DNA from: Armatimonadetes bacterium UBA5352 | GTDB lineage: Bacteria > Armatimonadota > Zipacnadia > Zipacnadales > UBA5352 | Length of the DNA stretch: 64,000 nt | Assembly: GCA_002411015.1 (NCBI GenBank) | Contig: DHPY01000098.1 | Span: forward strand, 1 to 64,000 | Reading direction: 5' to 3' | Shown here: piece after piece, positions 1-7,231 of the stretch | Layout of the letters: each line of letters opens with the position of its first letter | How positions within the stretch are numbered: position 1 is the first letter of the stretch | Program-made: the position numbers and the translations under genes | Notes under the pieces: generated by a model | Database searches by the model: none | Told to the model about the DNA's origin: nothing | What the model saw: the letters and a program-made list of their open reading frames with translations, nothing else

Positions 1-1054
1 GCCCTGCGGGCCCAGCCGGGCCTGCAGGACCTGCGGCGCCTCGCGCGCCGGCCGCTCCCGCCGGTCCGCGCGCGCCGCGCGAGCCACCCGGACCCTGCGG
101 CCCGGGTGGGCCAGGCATGCCAGGGCTGCCAGGAGTGCCCGGTGTACCGACCACTCCCTGCGGCCCCATCGGCCCCACGGGCCCGACCAGCGCCATCCGC
201 TCGGCCTCAGCCTCGGCGACCAGGTCGGCCGCCTCCGCGGCCTCGACGTACTCTGCGACCGCATCGTGCCTTGCGAGCACCGCAAGCGTCACCAGCACGC
301 CACCCATCAGCAGCGCCATCGCGAGCACCGACCGCCGCGCCAGGGCGGTCGCGAGGATCGGCTCCTCCACCACGGAGGCGTTCGGCTCGGGCTTGCGCGC
401 GGCGTAGACGGAGGCAAAGTGCAGCGATGTCAGCAGCACCGCAAGCCCGCCGATGAGCATCAGCACGCCCTGCACGGCGAAGCGCCGGCTGCGGAAGTAG
501 TCCTCGCGAAGCCGCTGGTCGAGCGAACGGATCTGCTGCAGCGTCTGGATGTTCGGCGGCCCCGGCTGGCGATTGAGCTGCGCTCGGAGCTGCTCGATCT
601 GCGTGGGCGCGGCGGGATCGGCCGCACGCGCGCGGATCAGGTTCGCCATCATCAGCACGAAGACGGCTGCGCAGAAGATGGCGGCGATGATGGCCACGCG
701 CGTCGCGATCAGGTAGCGCCACGCAGCCTTCCGCTCGAGCCTCCGAGCCTCCTCAGCCTCCGGCGACAGCAGCTCGGGCGCCGATTCGGGCTCAACAACG
801 GCGACCGGCTCCGGCTCCTCCGCCGGAGGTGGGGGCGGCGGAGGTGGCGGCGGCGGAGCGATCGCCTCGCCAGCGGGTGGAGGCGCATACGGTGAGCGCT
901 CCGGCTCTTCCGCGGCGGCAACCGGCTGCTCCGCCGCAGGCAGCTCCGCAGGCTCGGCCGGAGGTGGCGCCTCGGGTGGTGTCACCGCACCGGGCAGAAT
1001 CGCGTCCTGCTCGTGCGTGTAGTCGTTGTTGTCAGGCCGCAGATGGTCGCTCAT
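1..1054 (-). CDS. Membrane protein with collagen-like Gly-X-Y tail (partial, C-terminus off window)
   Basis: This reading frame runs off the left edge, so only the first 351 residues are visible. It starts with MSDHLRPDNNDYTHEQ, followed by a Pro/Glu-rich cytosolic segment with a run of about ten prolines near residue 80. Three hydrophobic helices follow at about residues 125-150, 200-225 and 245-265. From about residue 290 there are 20 uninterrupted Gly-X-Y triplets (GPVGPMGPQG...GPAGPAG), the signature of bacterial collagen-like proteins, which form trimeric surface stalks. The start codon overlaps the stop of the polyferredoxin gene (ATGA), so it is the sixth visible gene of the redox operon. 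Its role is unknown; trimerisation and surface exposure are inferences from the repeat. The repeat may continue further or may cap a C-terminal domain outside the window. Confidence 0.8.
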   Translation of the reverse strand, partial: MSDHLRPDNNDYTHEQDAILPGAVTPPEAPPPAEPAELPAAEQPVAAAEEPERSPYAPPPAGEAIAPPPPPPPPPPPAEEPEPVAVVEPESAPELLSPEAEEARRLERKAAWRYLIATRVAIIAAIFCAAVFVLMMANLIRARAADPAAPTQIEQLRAQLNRQPGPPNIQTLQQIRSLDQRLREDYFRSRRFAVQGVLMLIGGLAVLLTSLHFASVYAARKPEPNASVVEEPILATALARRSVLAMALLMGGVLVTLAVLARHDAVAEYVEAAEAADLVAEAEAERMALVGPVGPMGPQGVVGTPGTPGSPGMPGPPGPQGPGGSRGARGPAGAAGARGAAGPAGPAGPAG

Positions 1055-2355
1055 GTATCATCCCGGATCGGCTCGACCGATTTCCCGGCCATCCGCGCTA
1101 CCACGATCGGGCAGGATGCATAGCATCGCCCGCATGAGACGCAGCGTGCCGGGTCAATCTCATAGTGTGCGCGAGTGCGGCGCAGGCTGACGGCGAGAAG
1201 CTGCCATGCGACAACCAGGCCGATGAAGCCGCCCAGCACCGTGCTCCCCCTGTTGAATCGCCGCTTTATTTCGGCAGCCTCGCGGTAGAGGCCTCCCGAA
1301 GGCCCCCCCTGTGCATAGAACGCTTCAGACTCGTTGGTTGTGCCCTGCACGATCTCCTGTTCCTCGGCAAACACACGCGCGGCGGTCTGAACCCTCTGAT
1401 TGCTGCCGGCGAGGTAGTCGCCGCCGAGGTTGCCGAGCAGTGCGCCCACGCCGATGATCAGCGGGAAGCCCACGAGGATCGCGAGTAGTGTCGAGCGCCC
1501 GGTGCTCGCGGGCGCCGACTTGATCTCCGCGGTGGGCGGACGGATGGCGTTGTAGGGGCAGGCATCGGCGCACAGGTGGCAGTTGATGCATTCATCGCCG
1601 GCAAGATCCACGTGCCGCGCTGAGAGCGGCGAGATCACGCGGAAGATCGCCCCGAGCGGGCAGAGATAGCGGCAGTAGGGCCTGCCGATGAATACGCCGA
1701 TCAGCAGCAGGACGCCGCCCACGATCAGCATGTGCGTGAGGCCGCCGAGGCGGAAGCCGGCGACGTACGGGTCGTAGCGGCAGATCAGGAAGCCGGTGTC
1801 GGTCCATGCCCAGAGCACTGCCGCGCCAAGGTACACGAACGGGATCAGCCCCAGCGGCCGCTCCAGCCACTCCGGCACCCGCAGTGGCTTGAAGAGAGTC
1901 ACCTCCTGCACCGCCCCGAGCGGGCAGACGGCCGCGCAGAACACTCTCCCGAAGAGCAGCGCGAACACCAGCGGCAGCAGGAAGATCAGACCCACAGTGA
2001 CCGGCAGGATGTACTCCGATGGCCCGAGCGCGAGCGCGACATTCTGAATCGCGCCGATCGCGCAGATGCATCCCTGCCGGTAGAAGCCGAAGTAGAGCAG
2101 CGCAAAGAGCGCGAGCAGGAAGATGTACAGGCGGCGCTTCACGCGCAGAGCGAGCCAGGTGGCGAGCGCCAGTGTGAGCAGCAGCACCGCTACGTCTATC
2201 CACTCGAAGAGCAGGCCGCGCGGGCCGGGCGTGCGCACGGGCTGGAACTGGTAGTCGAAGCTGAACTCCGGCGGCGGGAAGTTCTCCGCCGCAAGAGCGA
2301 GCATGGGTGTCAGCAGCGTAAGAATGGTGAGGAGCGGCCGCAGGCGACGCCTCAT
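1051..2355 (-). CDS. NosR/NapH-like membrane polyferredoxin
   Basis: The product is a 434-residue integral membrane iron-sulfur protein, likely moving electrons between the membrane and periplasmic or cytoplasmic partners. A signal-like N-terminus (about 1-23) is followed by several helices. Two Cys-x3-CysPro membrane-edge motifs (C140/C144 and C228/C232, each followed by LGA) are diagnostic of the NosR/NapH C-terminal module. There is a classical 4Fe-4S motif at C256, C259, C262 and C266P, and a second at the C-terminus (C405, C408, C411, C415P). It lacks the FMN-binding periplasmic domain of true NosR. It overlaps the ferredoxin gene upstream by 4 bp and the collagen-like gene downstream by 4 bp. 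The family assignment is strong; the electron donor and acceptor are unknown. Confidence 0.88.
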   Translation of the reverse strand: MRRRLRPLLTILTLLTPMLALAAENFPPPEFSFDYQFQPVRTPGPRGLLFEWIDVAVLLLTLALATWLALRVKRRLYIFLLALFALLYFGFYRQGCICAIGAIQNVALALGPSEYILPVTVGLIFLLPLVFALLFGRVFCAAVCPLGAVQEVTLFKPLRVPEWLERPLGLIPFVYLGAAVLWAWTDTGFLICRYDPYVAGFRLGGLTHMLIVGGVLLLIGVFIGRPYCRYLCPLGAIFRVISPLSARHVDLAGDECINCHLCADACPYNAIRPPTAEIKSAPASTGRSTLLAILVGFPLIIGVGALLGNLGGDYLAGSNQRVQTAARVFAEEQEIVQGTTNESEAFYAQGGPSGGLYREAAEIKRRFNRGSTVLGGFIGLVVAWQLLAVSLRRTRAHYEIDPARCVSCGRCYASCPIVVARMAGKSVEPIRDDT

Positions 2356-3230
2356 AGCTGCGTGGCCTCCGGCGGCATCCCAGCGGGCTGCCCCGGCATC
2401 CCCTGCCCGGACATGGGCGAAGGCCGGGCGAATGATGGCATGCCACCCGCCGACGGGCCGCCCATGCCACCAAATGGCGATGTCGGCCCACCGGTCATGC
2501 CCGGGTCCATCATCCCTTCCTGCGGATACTCCTGGCCGGGCGGAGGCGTCTCCAGCGGCGACGGCTCGCCCGACATCGGCTGGGCAGGCTGCGCCGGCTG
2601 AGTGGACGAGGCGGGGGAGGGCTCGGCAGGCTCATCCGGGGCCTCAGCAGCCTTCGCCTCCTCGCGCGCAAGCTTCGTGCTGCGGAGCAGATAGGGGTCG
2701 CTCGCAGGGACGCGCACGAACGCATCCGCCGGGCACTGTGCAGCGATCGCACACTCGTTGCAGTTGACGCAGCGATCGTGGCGGACCTGCATGATCAGCG
2801 AGCCATTCCCGTACTGGCTGCATCCCTCGACGCAGATCGCGCAGCCGATGCACTTGGGCTCGTCAATGAGGTACTCGTAGTAGGGCTGCTCCACGAAGTG
2901 GCGCACGATCGCGTCCGTCGGGCAGCGCAGGTTCTCGGCGGTCTGTGTATCCCCCGGCCGCACCTCAGCGAAGTAGCCGAAGCAGAAGTCGCAGAAGCCA
3001 CAGATCTCGATATCATGAACGCAGCGTGACGCGGAGGGCGTCAGCACGCACGCCGTCGCGCAGTTCCCGCAGGCGATGCACTTGTCCGGGTCTATCTGCC
3101 AGACGAGCTCCTCGCGCTCGCCCTTCGCGGCAACCGCGCCCGCACCCACGCCGAGGCCCACCACGCCGAGTGCGCGCGCAAGGTTCTTGAGGAAGCCACG
3201 CCGATCTACCGTCTTCGTCTCGTCAGCCAT
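2352..3230 (-). CDS. Tat-signal multi-cluster 4Fe-4S ferredoxin with Gly/Pro/Met-rich tail
   Basis: The product has 292 residues. Residues 10-15 read RRGFLK, a twin-arginine motif, followed by a Gly/Ala-rich hydrophobic segment, so the protein is probably folded with its clusters in the cytoplasm and exported by Tat. Cysteine motifs include C51-x2-C54-x2-C57-x3-C61, a middle set (C70, C77, C80, C83, C103), C127-x2-C130-x2-C133-x3-C137 and C154-x2-C157-x2-C160-x5-C166P. This is a DmsB/NrfC-like electron-transfer layout with room for three to four clusters. After about residue 190 the sequence becomes Pro/Glu/Ala rich and then Gly/Pro/Met rich, an unusual low-complexity extension that may contact the collagen-like neighbour (speculation). 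Its start overlaps the preceding stop by one base (TGATG), implying translational coupling. Confidence 0.88.
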   Translation of the reverse strand: MADETKTVDRRGFLKNLARALGVVGLGVGAGAVAAKGEREELVWQIDPDKCIACGNCATACVLTPSASRCVHDIEICGFCDFCFGYFAEVRPGDTQTAENLRCPTDAIVRHFVEQPYYEYLIDEPKCIGCAICVEGCSQYGNGSLIMQVRHDRCVNCNECAIAAQCPADAFVRVPASDPYLLRSTKLAREEAKAAEAPDEPAEPSPASSTQPAQPAQPMSGEPSPLETPPPGQEYPQEGMMDPGMTGGPTSPFGGMGGPSAGGMPSFARPSPMSGQGMPGQPAGMPPEATQL

Positions 3231-3475
3231 CAGCTATCCATCGGCTCCTCACCAGTGCGGCCGGTGTCACGCGTATTCGGCCGCGGTCGCCTCTGAAGAC
3301 GCGTCAGGCGCGCCTCAGATTCCGGGCATCCGTCAAGTTCCGGGCAGCCGCGGCAGGCGCCGTTGGTCCAGCAGGGCTCTCCCTTGCTCAGAGCCAGCCA
3401 ACCGGTGCCGCCGACGAGTAACGCTCCCGCGATGCCCCTTGCGGCCGATTTCAGGAAGTCGCGCCGATCGCTCAT
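3230..3475 (-). CDS. Small Tat-signal protein with four conserved-looking cysteines
   Basis: The product is an 81-residue protein opening with MSDRRDFLKS, a clear twin-arginine motif, then a hydrophobic stretch (about 15-29) without an obvious AxA cleavage site, so it may stay membrane anchored. The short exported part carries C35-x5-C41-x2-C44-P-x4-C50-P, enough to ligate one iron-sulfur cluster or zinc. The C-terminal third is basic and low in cysteine. I do not recognise a named family. It sits between the NHL lipoprotein (4-bp ATGA overlap) and the Tat ferredoxin (1-bp overlap), so it is co-translated with them and is probably a small subunit of the same periplasmic redox assembly. Confidence 0.75.
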   Translation of the reverse strand: MSDRRDFLKSAARGIAGALLVGGTGWLALSKGEPCWTNGACRGCPELDGCPESEARLTRLQRRPRPNTRDTGRTGEEPMDS

Positions 3476-4467
3476 TGCGCTACGGTCCCTCTCTCTTTAT
3501 ACAGACGAACGACATCATCATCGGGGTCGAGCACGGCGATCGTCATCCCGGAGGCGGCCAGATCGATGCCCACTGCGTTCGGCCGGAACTCCTCCGGCGG
3601 CACGACCACCGAGAGAAGCTGCCCGTCGGCTGAGTAGACCTTCACCCGCGGCAGGCCCTTCTCCGAGGTGACCACGCGGCCGTCCGGCAGCAGCGCGATG
3701 TCCGTCGGGTTGCAGCAGCCGCCGAAGCCTTCGAGCCCGTTGCTGCTCAGGCCCCACGACCGCACGAGCGCTCCGTCAGCGATCGCGTGGTACTGAATGC
3801 TCCGCCGGCCGGGGTTCGCGACCACCAGCTCGCCCGATGGCGCCATCTCGATGTCCAGGTGCGGGCTCGGCACCGCGAGCGGCGGTATACCGCGCTGCTC
3901 ATCCATCCCCGCGATCTCGCTCAGCCACATCCCTGATGCATCGAAGCGCAGGATCTGCCGGTTGCCGGCGTCCGCGACGAAGCTCTCCTGCGGAGTGACC
4001 GCGACGGAGGTGATCCACGGGTTCTGCCCGACCGGCATGAGCGGTTGGCCGCGCTGGCTGCCGGTGTAGCGCTCAACGCGGTCCTTCATCCCGACGAGAA
4101 TGGTGCCGGCACTGTCGATGGCGAGACAGGTGGGCGCGCCGTCAACCGGAAGCTCCCATTCCATCTGACCGTTCGCATCGAACTTCCGCACCGCCGCATC
4201 GCCTGCGATGTAGAGGCCGCCCTGGGCGTCGAATGCGACGGCGGTGGCCTCCTCAAAGCCGGGATTGACCTCAGCGACCATCTCCCACGTCAGCAGCTCC
4301 GGCGGCACGTGTCCCGCCTGCGCCTCGGACGCGATGTCACGCGCCTTCGCGCCGACAGTCTGCTCGATGACCTCCTGGCGCTGCTGACAGCCCATCGCGA
4401 AGACCGCCATCGCAGCAAGCGCCGCGATGGTGGGGATGGCTCTCGCTCTGGTCCAGCGCTCCATCAT
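3472..4467 (-). CDS. NHL-repeat beta-propeller lipoprotein
   Basis: The product has 331 residues. The N-terminus is a lipoprotein signal ending in FAMGC (lipobox, Cys at about residue 27), so the mature protein is lipid anchored outside the cytoplasm. The body consists of repeated blades with phrases such as ATAVAFDAQGGLYIAGD, TSVAVTPQESFVADAGNRQI and VGIDLAASGMTIAVLD, typical of NHL/SMP-30-like six-bladed propellers. Such proteins usually serve as interaction scaffolds or bind small ligands; no catalytic residues can be named here. It overlaps the PQQ-like gene upstream and the small Tat protein downstream by 4 bp each. A stalk or docking platform for the exported iron-sulfur proteins is an inference from this context. 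Confidence 0.85.
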   Translation of the reverse strand: MMERWTRARAIPTIAALAAMAVFAMGCQQRQEVIEQTVGAKARDIASEAQAGHVPPELLTWEMVAEVNPGFEEATAVAFDAQGGLYIAGDAAVRKFDANGQMEWELPVDGAPTCLAIDSAGTILVGMKDRVERYTGSQRGQPLMPVGQNPWITSVAVTPQESFVADAGNRQILRFDASGMWLSEIAGMDEQRGIPPLAVPSPHLDIEMAPSGELVVANPGRRSIQYHAIADGALVRSWGLSSNGLEGFGGCCNPTDIALLPDGRVVTSEKGLPRVKVYSADGQLLSVVVPPEEFRPNAVGIDLAASGMTIAVLDPDDDVVRLYKERGTVAQ

Positions 4468-6086
4468 GGGTTCGCCACGTCCAGACAGATCATGGTGTCG
4501 CGGTCGCGCAGCACCAGCATCCCATCGGCGATCGCCATCGGCGCCCAGGCATCCGGCCCCGGGAGCACCTTCGCCCGCGCAAGCTCCTTGTAGCCGGCGG
4601 TGCTGGCCTCAGCCATCACCAGAGTGCCCTTGTCCTCCAACGCCAGGATCTTCCCGTCTGCGAGCAGATAGGGGCCGATACCGAACGTCGCGGTATGACC
4701 ACTCTCCCAGACACGCTTGCCCTGCAGGCTCAGGCAGACGAGTTGCCGGTCCATGCTCACGCCGAAGAGGTGGTTCTGATAGAAGATCGGGCTGTGCTGG
4801 TGGGAGCCGAAGACGTTCTGCGGAATCTTCCAGACCGCGGCGGGAGTACCTCCCTTGACTGAGAGCAGCATACTCCCGGCGCCGTAGCCGCCGGTGATGA
4901 AGAGCCTCTCATCGCCGACCGGCACCGGCGTTGGCACGTTGGCTGTGTTCACCGTCCATCCGGGGTACTTGAAGACGGTCTTCCCGTCACTGGCGGAGAC
5001 GCCGACGATCCCGCCGCTGGCGGTGTAGACGTAGACCTTCTTGCCGCCGAGTTGCATCGGCATGATGGACGCGTGGGTCATCTGCCAGCGGTCCGGATTC
5101 GGCGCCTCCCACCGCACATCGCCGGAGGCGCAGTCGATCGCGACCATGAGAGCGTCGCCGCCGGGAGCGATGATCGCCTTGCCGTCGTCAATGATCGGGC
5201 ACTGGCCCGCGTACCAGGAGGGAATCCTGGTGCCGTAGGTCTTTGTGAGGTCCACGCGCCACACGACCTCGCCGCTGTCGGCGCGGGCACAGGTGACGTG
5301 GCCCATCGGGCCGAGTGAGACGACGTAGCCTCCGGCGACTGCCGGGACCGTGCGTGAGATCCCGTGGTTATCCTTGATCTCCACTGCGTATGGCTGCTGC
5401 CAGATGTCACTCCCGTCGGCGAGTGACAGGCAGCGGAGCACGTCCTGCCGGGTCTTCTGGTTGTAGTCGAGGACGTAGACGCGCCCGTTGGCGATTGCCG
5501 CTCCCGCGTGGCCAGGGCCGAACATCGCCTTGCTCCAGACCTTGCGGGGGCCGCTCTTCGGCCAGCTTGCGGGCAGTCCGGATTCCTCCTGCCCGATGTT
5601 GTCGTAGCCCGCGCCTCGGAAGTTCGGCCACGATCCGCCGCCACTGATCATCGGCGCTGCTGCCCCGGGGCCACCGCCCATCGCTGCGGGTCCGCCCTGC
5701 CGCACGCCGCCAGATGCGGCCATGCCTGCGCCGCCCATGGTAGTATCGCCCGGCACCGCCGGACCGCCTGCCATGGCCTCGCCAGCCATCGGTGCCTCCG
5801 CTGTCTGCTCCCCCGGGCCCGGAGCGCGCACGGTCTCGGATGCCCGTGGGCCGACATCGATCGGGGCGCGGTCACCCATCACCCAGCGACCAAGCAGGAA
5901 CAGGCCCACGAGACCGGCGAATACAGGGATCGCTATGGTCAGGATGCGTTTCCTGCGGTCGTCCAGGAACGGGCCGCGTCCAGAGGCAGCCGGCTGGGGC
6001 TCGGGCTGCTTCCGGGGCGGAGTAACCATCGACGGTACGCGGTCATGCGGCAGTCGGTGATCACGATTGCCGTTGCTGGGGCTCAT
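4464..6086 (-). CDS. Membrane-anchored PQQ-like (quinoprotein-type) beta-propeller protein
   Basis: The product has 540 residues, beginning MSPSNGNRDH. A GAGGG Shine-Dalgarno sits 5 bp upstream, and a promoter-like TTGACG-17-TACCAT lies within the longer alternative reading frame that reaches 6155, which argues against that earlier start. A cytosolic basic stretch is followed by one helix (IAIPVFAGLVGLFLLGRWVM), a Gly/Ala/Met/Pro-rich linker, and then a WD-like/PQQ-like propeller with repeated motifs such as VYVLDYNQKTRQD, VVWRVDLTKTYG and MVAIDCASGDVRWE. True PQQ dehydrogenase catalytic residues are not evident, so BamB-like scaffolding or ligand binding is as likely as oxidation. It is the first gene of the minus-strand redox operon. 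A second, secreted PQQ-like protein lies in the divergent terpenoid cluster. Confidence 0.85.
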   Translation of the reverse strand: MSPSNGNRDHRLPHDRVPSMVTPPRKQPEPQPAASGRGPFLDDRRKRILTIAIPVFAGLVGLFLLGRWVMGDRAPIDVGPRASETVRAPGPGEQTAEAPMAGEAMAGGPAVPGDTTMGGAGMAASGGVRQGGPAAMGGGPGAAAPMISGGGSWPNFRGAGYDNIGQEESGLPASWPKSGPRKVWSKAMFGPGHAGAAIANGRVYVLDYNQKTRQDVLRCLSLADGSDIWQQPYAVEIKDNHGISRTVPAVAGGYVVSLGPMGHVTCARADSGEVVWRVDLTKTYGTRIPSWYAGQCPIIDDGKAIIAPGGDALMVAIDCASGDVRWEAPNPDRWQMTHASIMPMQLGGKKVYVYTASGGIVGVSASDGKTVFKYPGWTVNTANVPTPVPVGDERLFITGGYGAGSMLLSVKGGTPAAVWKIPQNVFGSHQHSPIFYQNHLFGVSMDRQLVCLSLQGKRVWESGHTATFGIGPYLLADGKILALEDKGTLVMAEASTAGYKELARAKVLPGPDAWAPMAIADGMLVLRDRDTMICLDVANP

Positions 6087-6122
6087 AGATCCCTCGCGCG
6101 CATCGGAAGTAGATGTGCAGGC

Positions 6123-6151
6123 ATGGTACTGACCGCAACGATTCTCGTCAA
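6123..6151 (-). promoter_or_regulatory. Predicted sigma70-type promoter of the redox operon
   Basis: Read on the minus strand, the -35 TTGACG (6151-6146) is separated by 17 bp from the -10 TACCAT (6128-6123). The expected transcript start is near 6116, about 30 bp before the chosen start codon at 6086. Confidence 0.55.
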
Positions 6152-6316
6152 GCATCGTGCGCCATCCGTTTCCACGCTGCTCCTGTGGCCATTTCGACGC
6201 GCAAGCACGGAGTTTCGTTCAGGCTTCTGCCGCGGTAGCAGTGGTGAACATCAGCCTCGCGGAAATCGTCGCCCTAATGTACGAGCAGCCAGTACTCCGG
6301 GTTCGTGTCGGTGTGC

Positions 6317-6345
6317 TGGACAATCTGTGCCGCTCGCGGTATTCT
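6317..6345 (+). promoter_or_regulatory. Predicted sigma70-type promoter of the terpenoid cluster
   Basis: The -35 TGGACA (6317-6322) is followed by a 17-bp spacer and the -10 TATTCT (6340-6345). It lies about 58 bp upstream of the GTG start at 6404 and points into the ferredoxin/radical SAM/cyclase gene series. Confidence 0.5.
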
Positions 6346-6403
6346 TAACATCCGGACGACATCTGACGGCCTGCGACGATCATCACCTGGGGTGAGGTCT
6401 TTC

Positions 6404-7231
6404 GTGGCTGGTAGTTCATCAGTGCTGCTTTGCAGGCATCTCGGCTCCGACGCCGCGCGCACGTCCCTTGAGGACGACCTCGCGCGGCGCCTTAGCGACT
6501 CCGGGCGCACCGTGCTCATCACCCCGCACCTCTATCATCTCCCGCACGGCAGCGATGCCTGGCACGAGATCGCCGCGCTGCCGGGCGACCTGGCGGTGCT
6601 CGGCTGGATCAGCCCGCGTGCGATAGAGTGCCTGCTGCGCGAGCACGCCGGCATCGAGCCCGCCATAGCCGTCGATCTCTCAGGCCCCGACGATCCCTTC
6701 GCTGCCATCGAGGCCGCACTCGCGCCTGCTGAGAGCCCGGGAGACGTCCGGGAGCTTGACCTGCCTGTCAGCGCCCGCTGGTACCCGGTGATTGACCGCT
6801 CCCGCTGCACCTCCTGCCGCCACTGCCTCCAGTTCTGCCTGTTCGGCGTCTACGAGGCGCAGGAGCGGCGCGTGGTGGCCGTGCGGCCTGATAGCTGCAA
6901 GGATGGCTGCCCTGCCTGCGCCCGCGTCTGCCCGCACGGCGCCATCATCTTCCCGCTCTCCGACGAGCCCGCCATCGCAGGCATGCCCGGCACCGTGATG
7001 CAGCCCGACGCGGCCGCGCGACGCATGTTCTACGTGCGCACCGGCCGTCACTGCCCCCTCTGCGGCAAGGTGGCTGAGGCGGGCCAGCAGCCTGCGCCTG
7101 GCGAGGCGGCGTGCGTAGAGTGTGGCGCACCGGTGGAGCGGCCCGACGAGGCTCCCTCCCTGGTACACGAAGAGATAGACGCACTTATCTCCGAGCTGGA
7201 CGCCCTCACCCCTGGCGGTGAGGGCGAGTGA
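6404..7231 (+). CDS. Two-cluster ferredoxin with C-terminal zinc-ribbon
   Basis: The product has about 275 residues from a GTG start, chosen because GGTGAGG lies 6 bp upstream; an in-frame ATG at 6305 lies upstream of the predicted promoter. The first 100 residues form a Rossmann-like alpha/beta region (SVLLCRHLGSD, TVLITPHLYHL) without known motifs. There are then two 4Fe-4S-like motifs, C135-x2-C138-x2-C141-x3-C145 and C165-x3-C169-x2-C172-x3-C176P, and a zinc-ribbon-like C217-x2-C220...C237-x2-C240. It probably supplies electrons to the radical SAM enzyme whose gene overlaps it (GTGA). It is cytoplasmic, with no signal. The function is inferred from the motifs and position; the N-terminal domain is unidentified. 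Confidence 0.8.
   Translation: MAGSSSVLLCRHLGSDAARTSLEDDLARRLSDSGRTVLITPHLYHLPHGSDAWHEIAALPGDLAVLGWISPRAIECLLREHAGIEPAIAVDLSGPDDPFAAIEAALAPAESPGDVRELDLPVSARWYPVIDRSRCTSCRHCLQFCLFGVYEAQERRVVAVRPDSCKDGCPACARVCPHGAIIFPLSDEPAIAGMPGTVMQPDAAARRMFYVRTGRHCPLCGKVAEAGQQPAPGEAACVECGAPVERPDEAPSLVHEEIDALISELDALTPGGEGE

Larger units (their letters stand above)
6087..6403. other. Divergent intergenic region between redox operon and terpenoid cluster
   Basis: This 317-bp stretch without a supported gene separates the start of the minus-strand PQQ-like gene from the start of the plus-strand ferredoxin gene. It contains a promoter-like sequence in each direction (6123-6151 minus and 6317-6345 plus). I see no convincing operator palindrome or riboswitch structure between them. 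Confidence 0.6.

Noticed and set aside
207..722. Open frame opposed or out of phase to the collagen-like gene
   Set aside because: The minus frame from 1054 contains the start, helices and Gly-X-Y repeat; this one is an off-phase reading.
6087..6155. Upstream extension of the PQQ-like gene to an ATG at 6155
   Set aside because: The extension overlaps a promoter-like sequence, and a better RBS (GAGGG, 5 bp) precedes the ATG at 6086.
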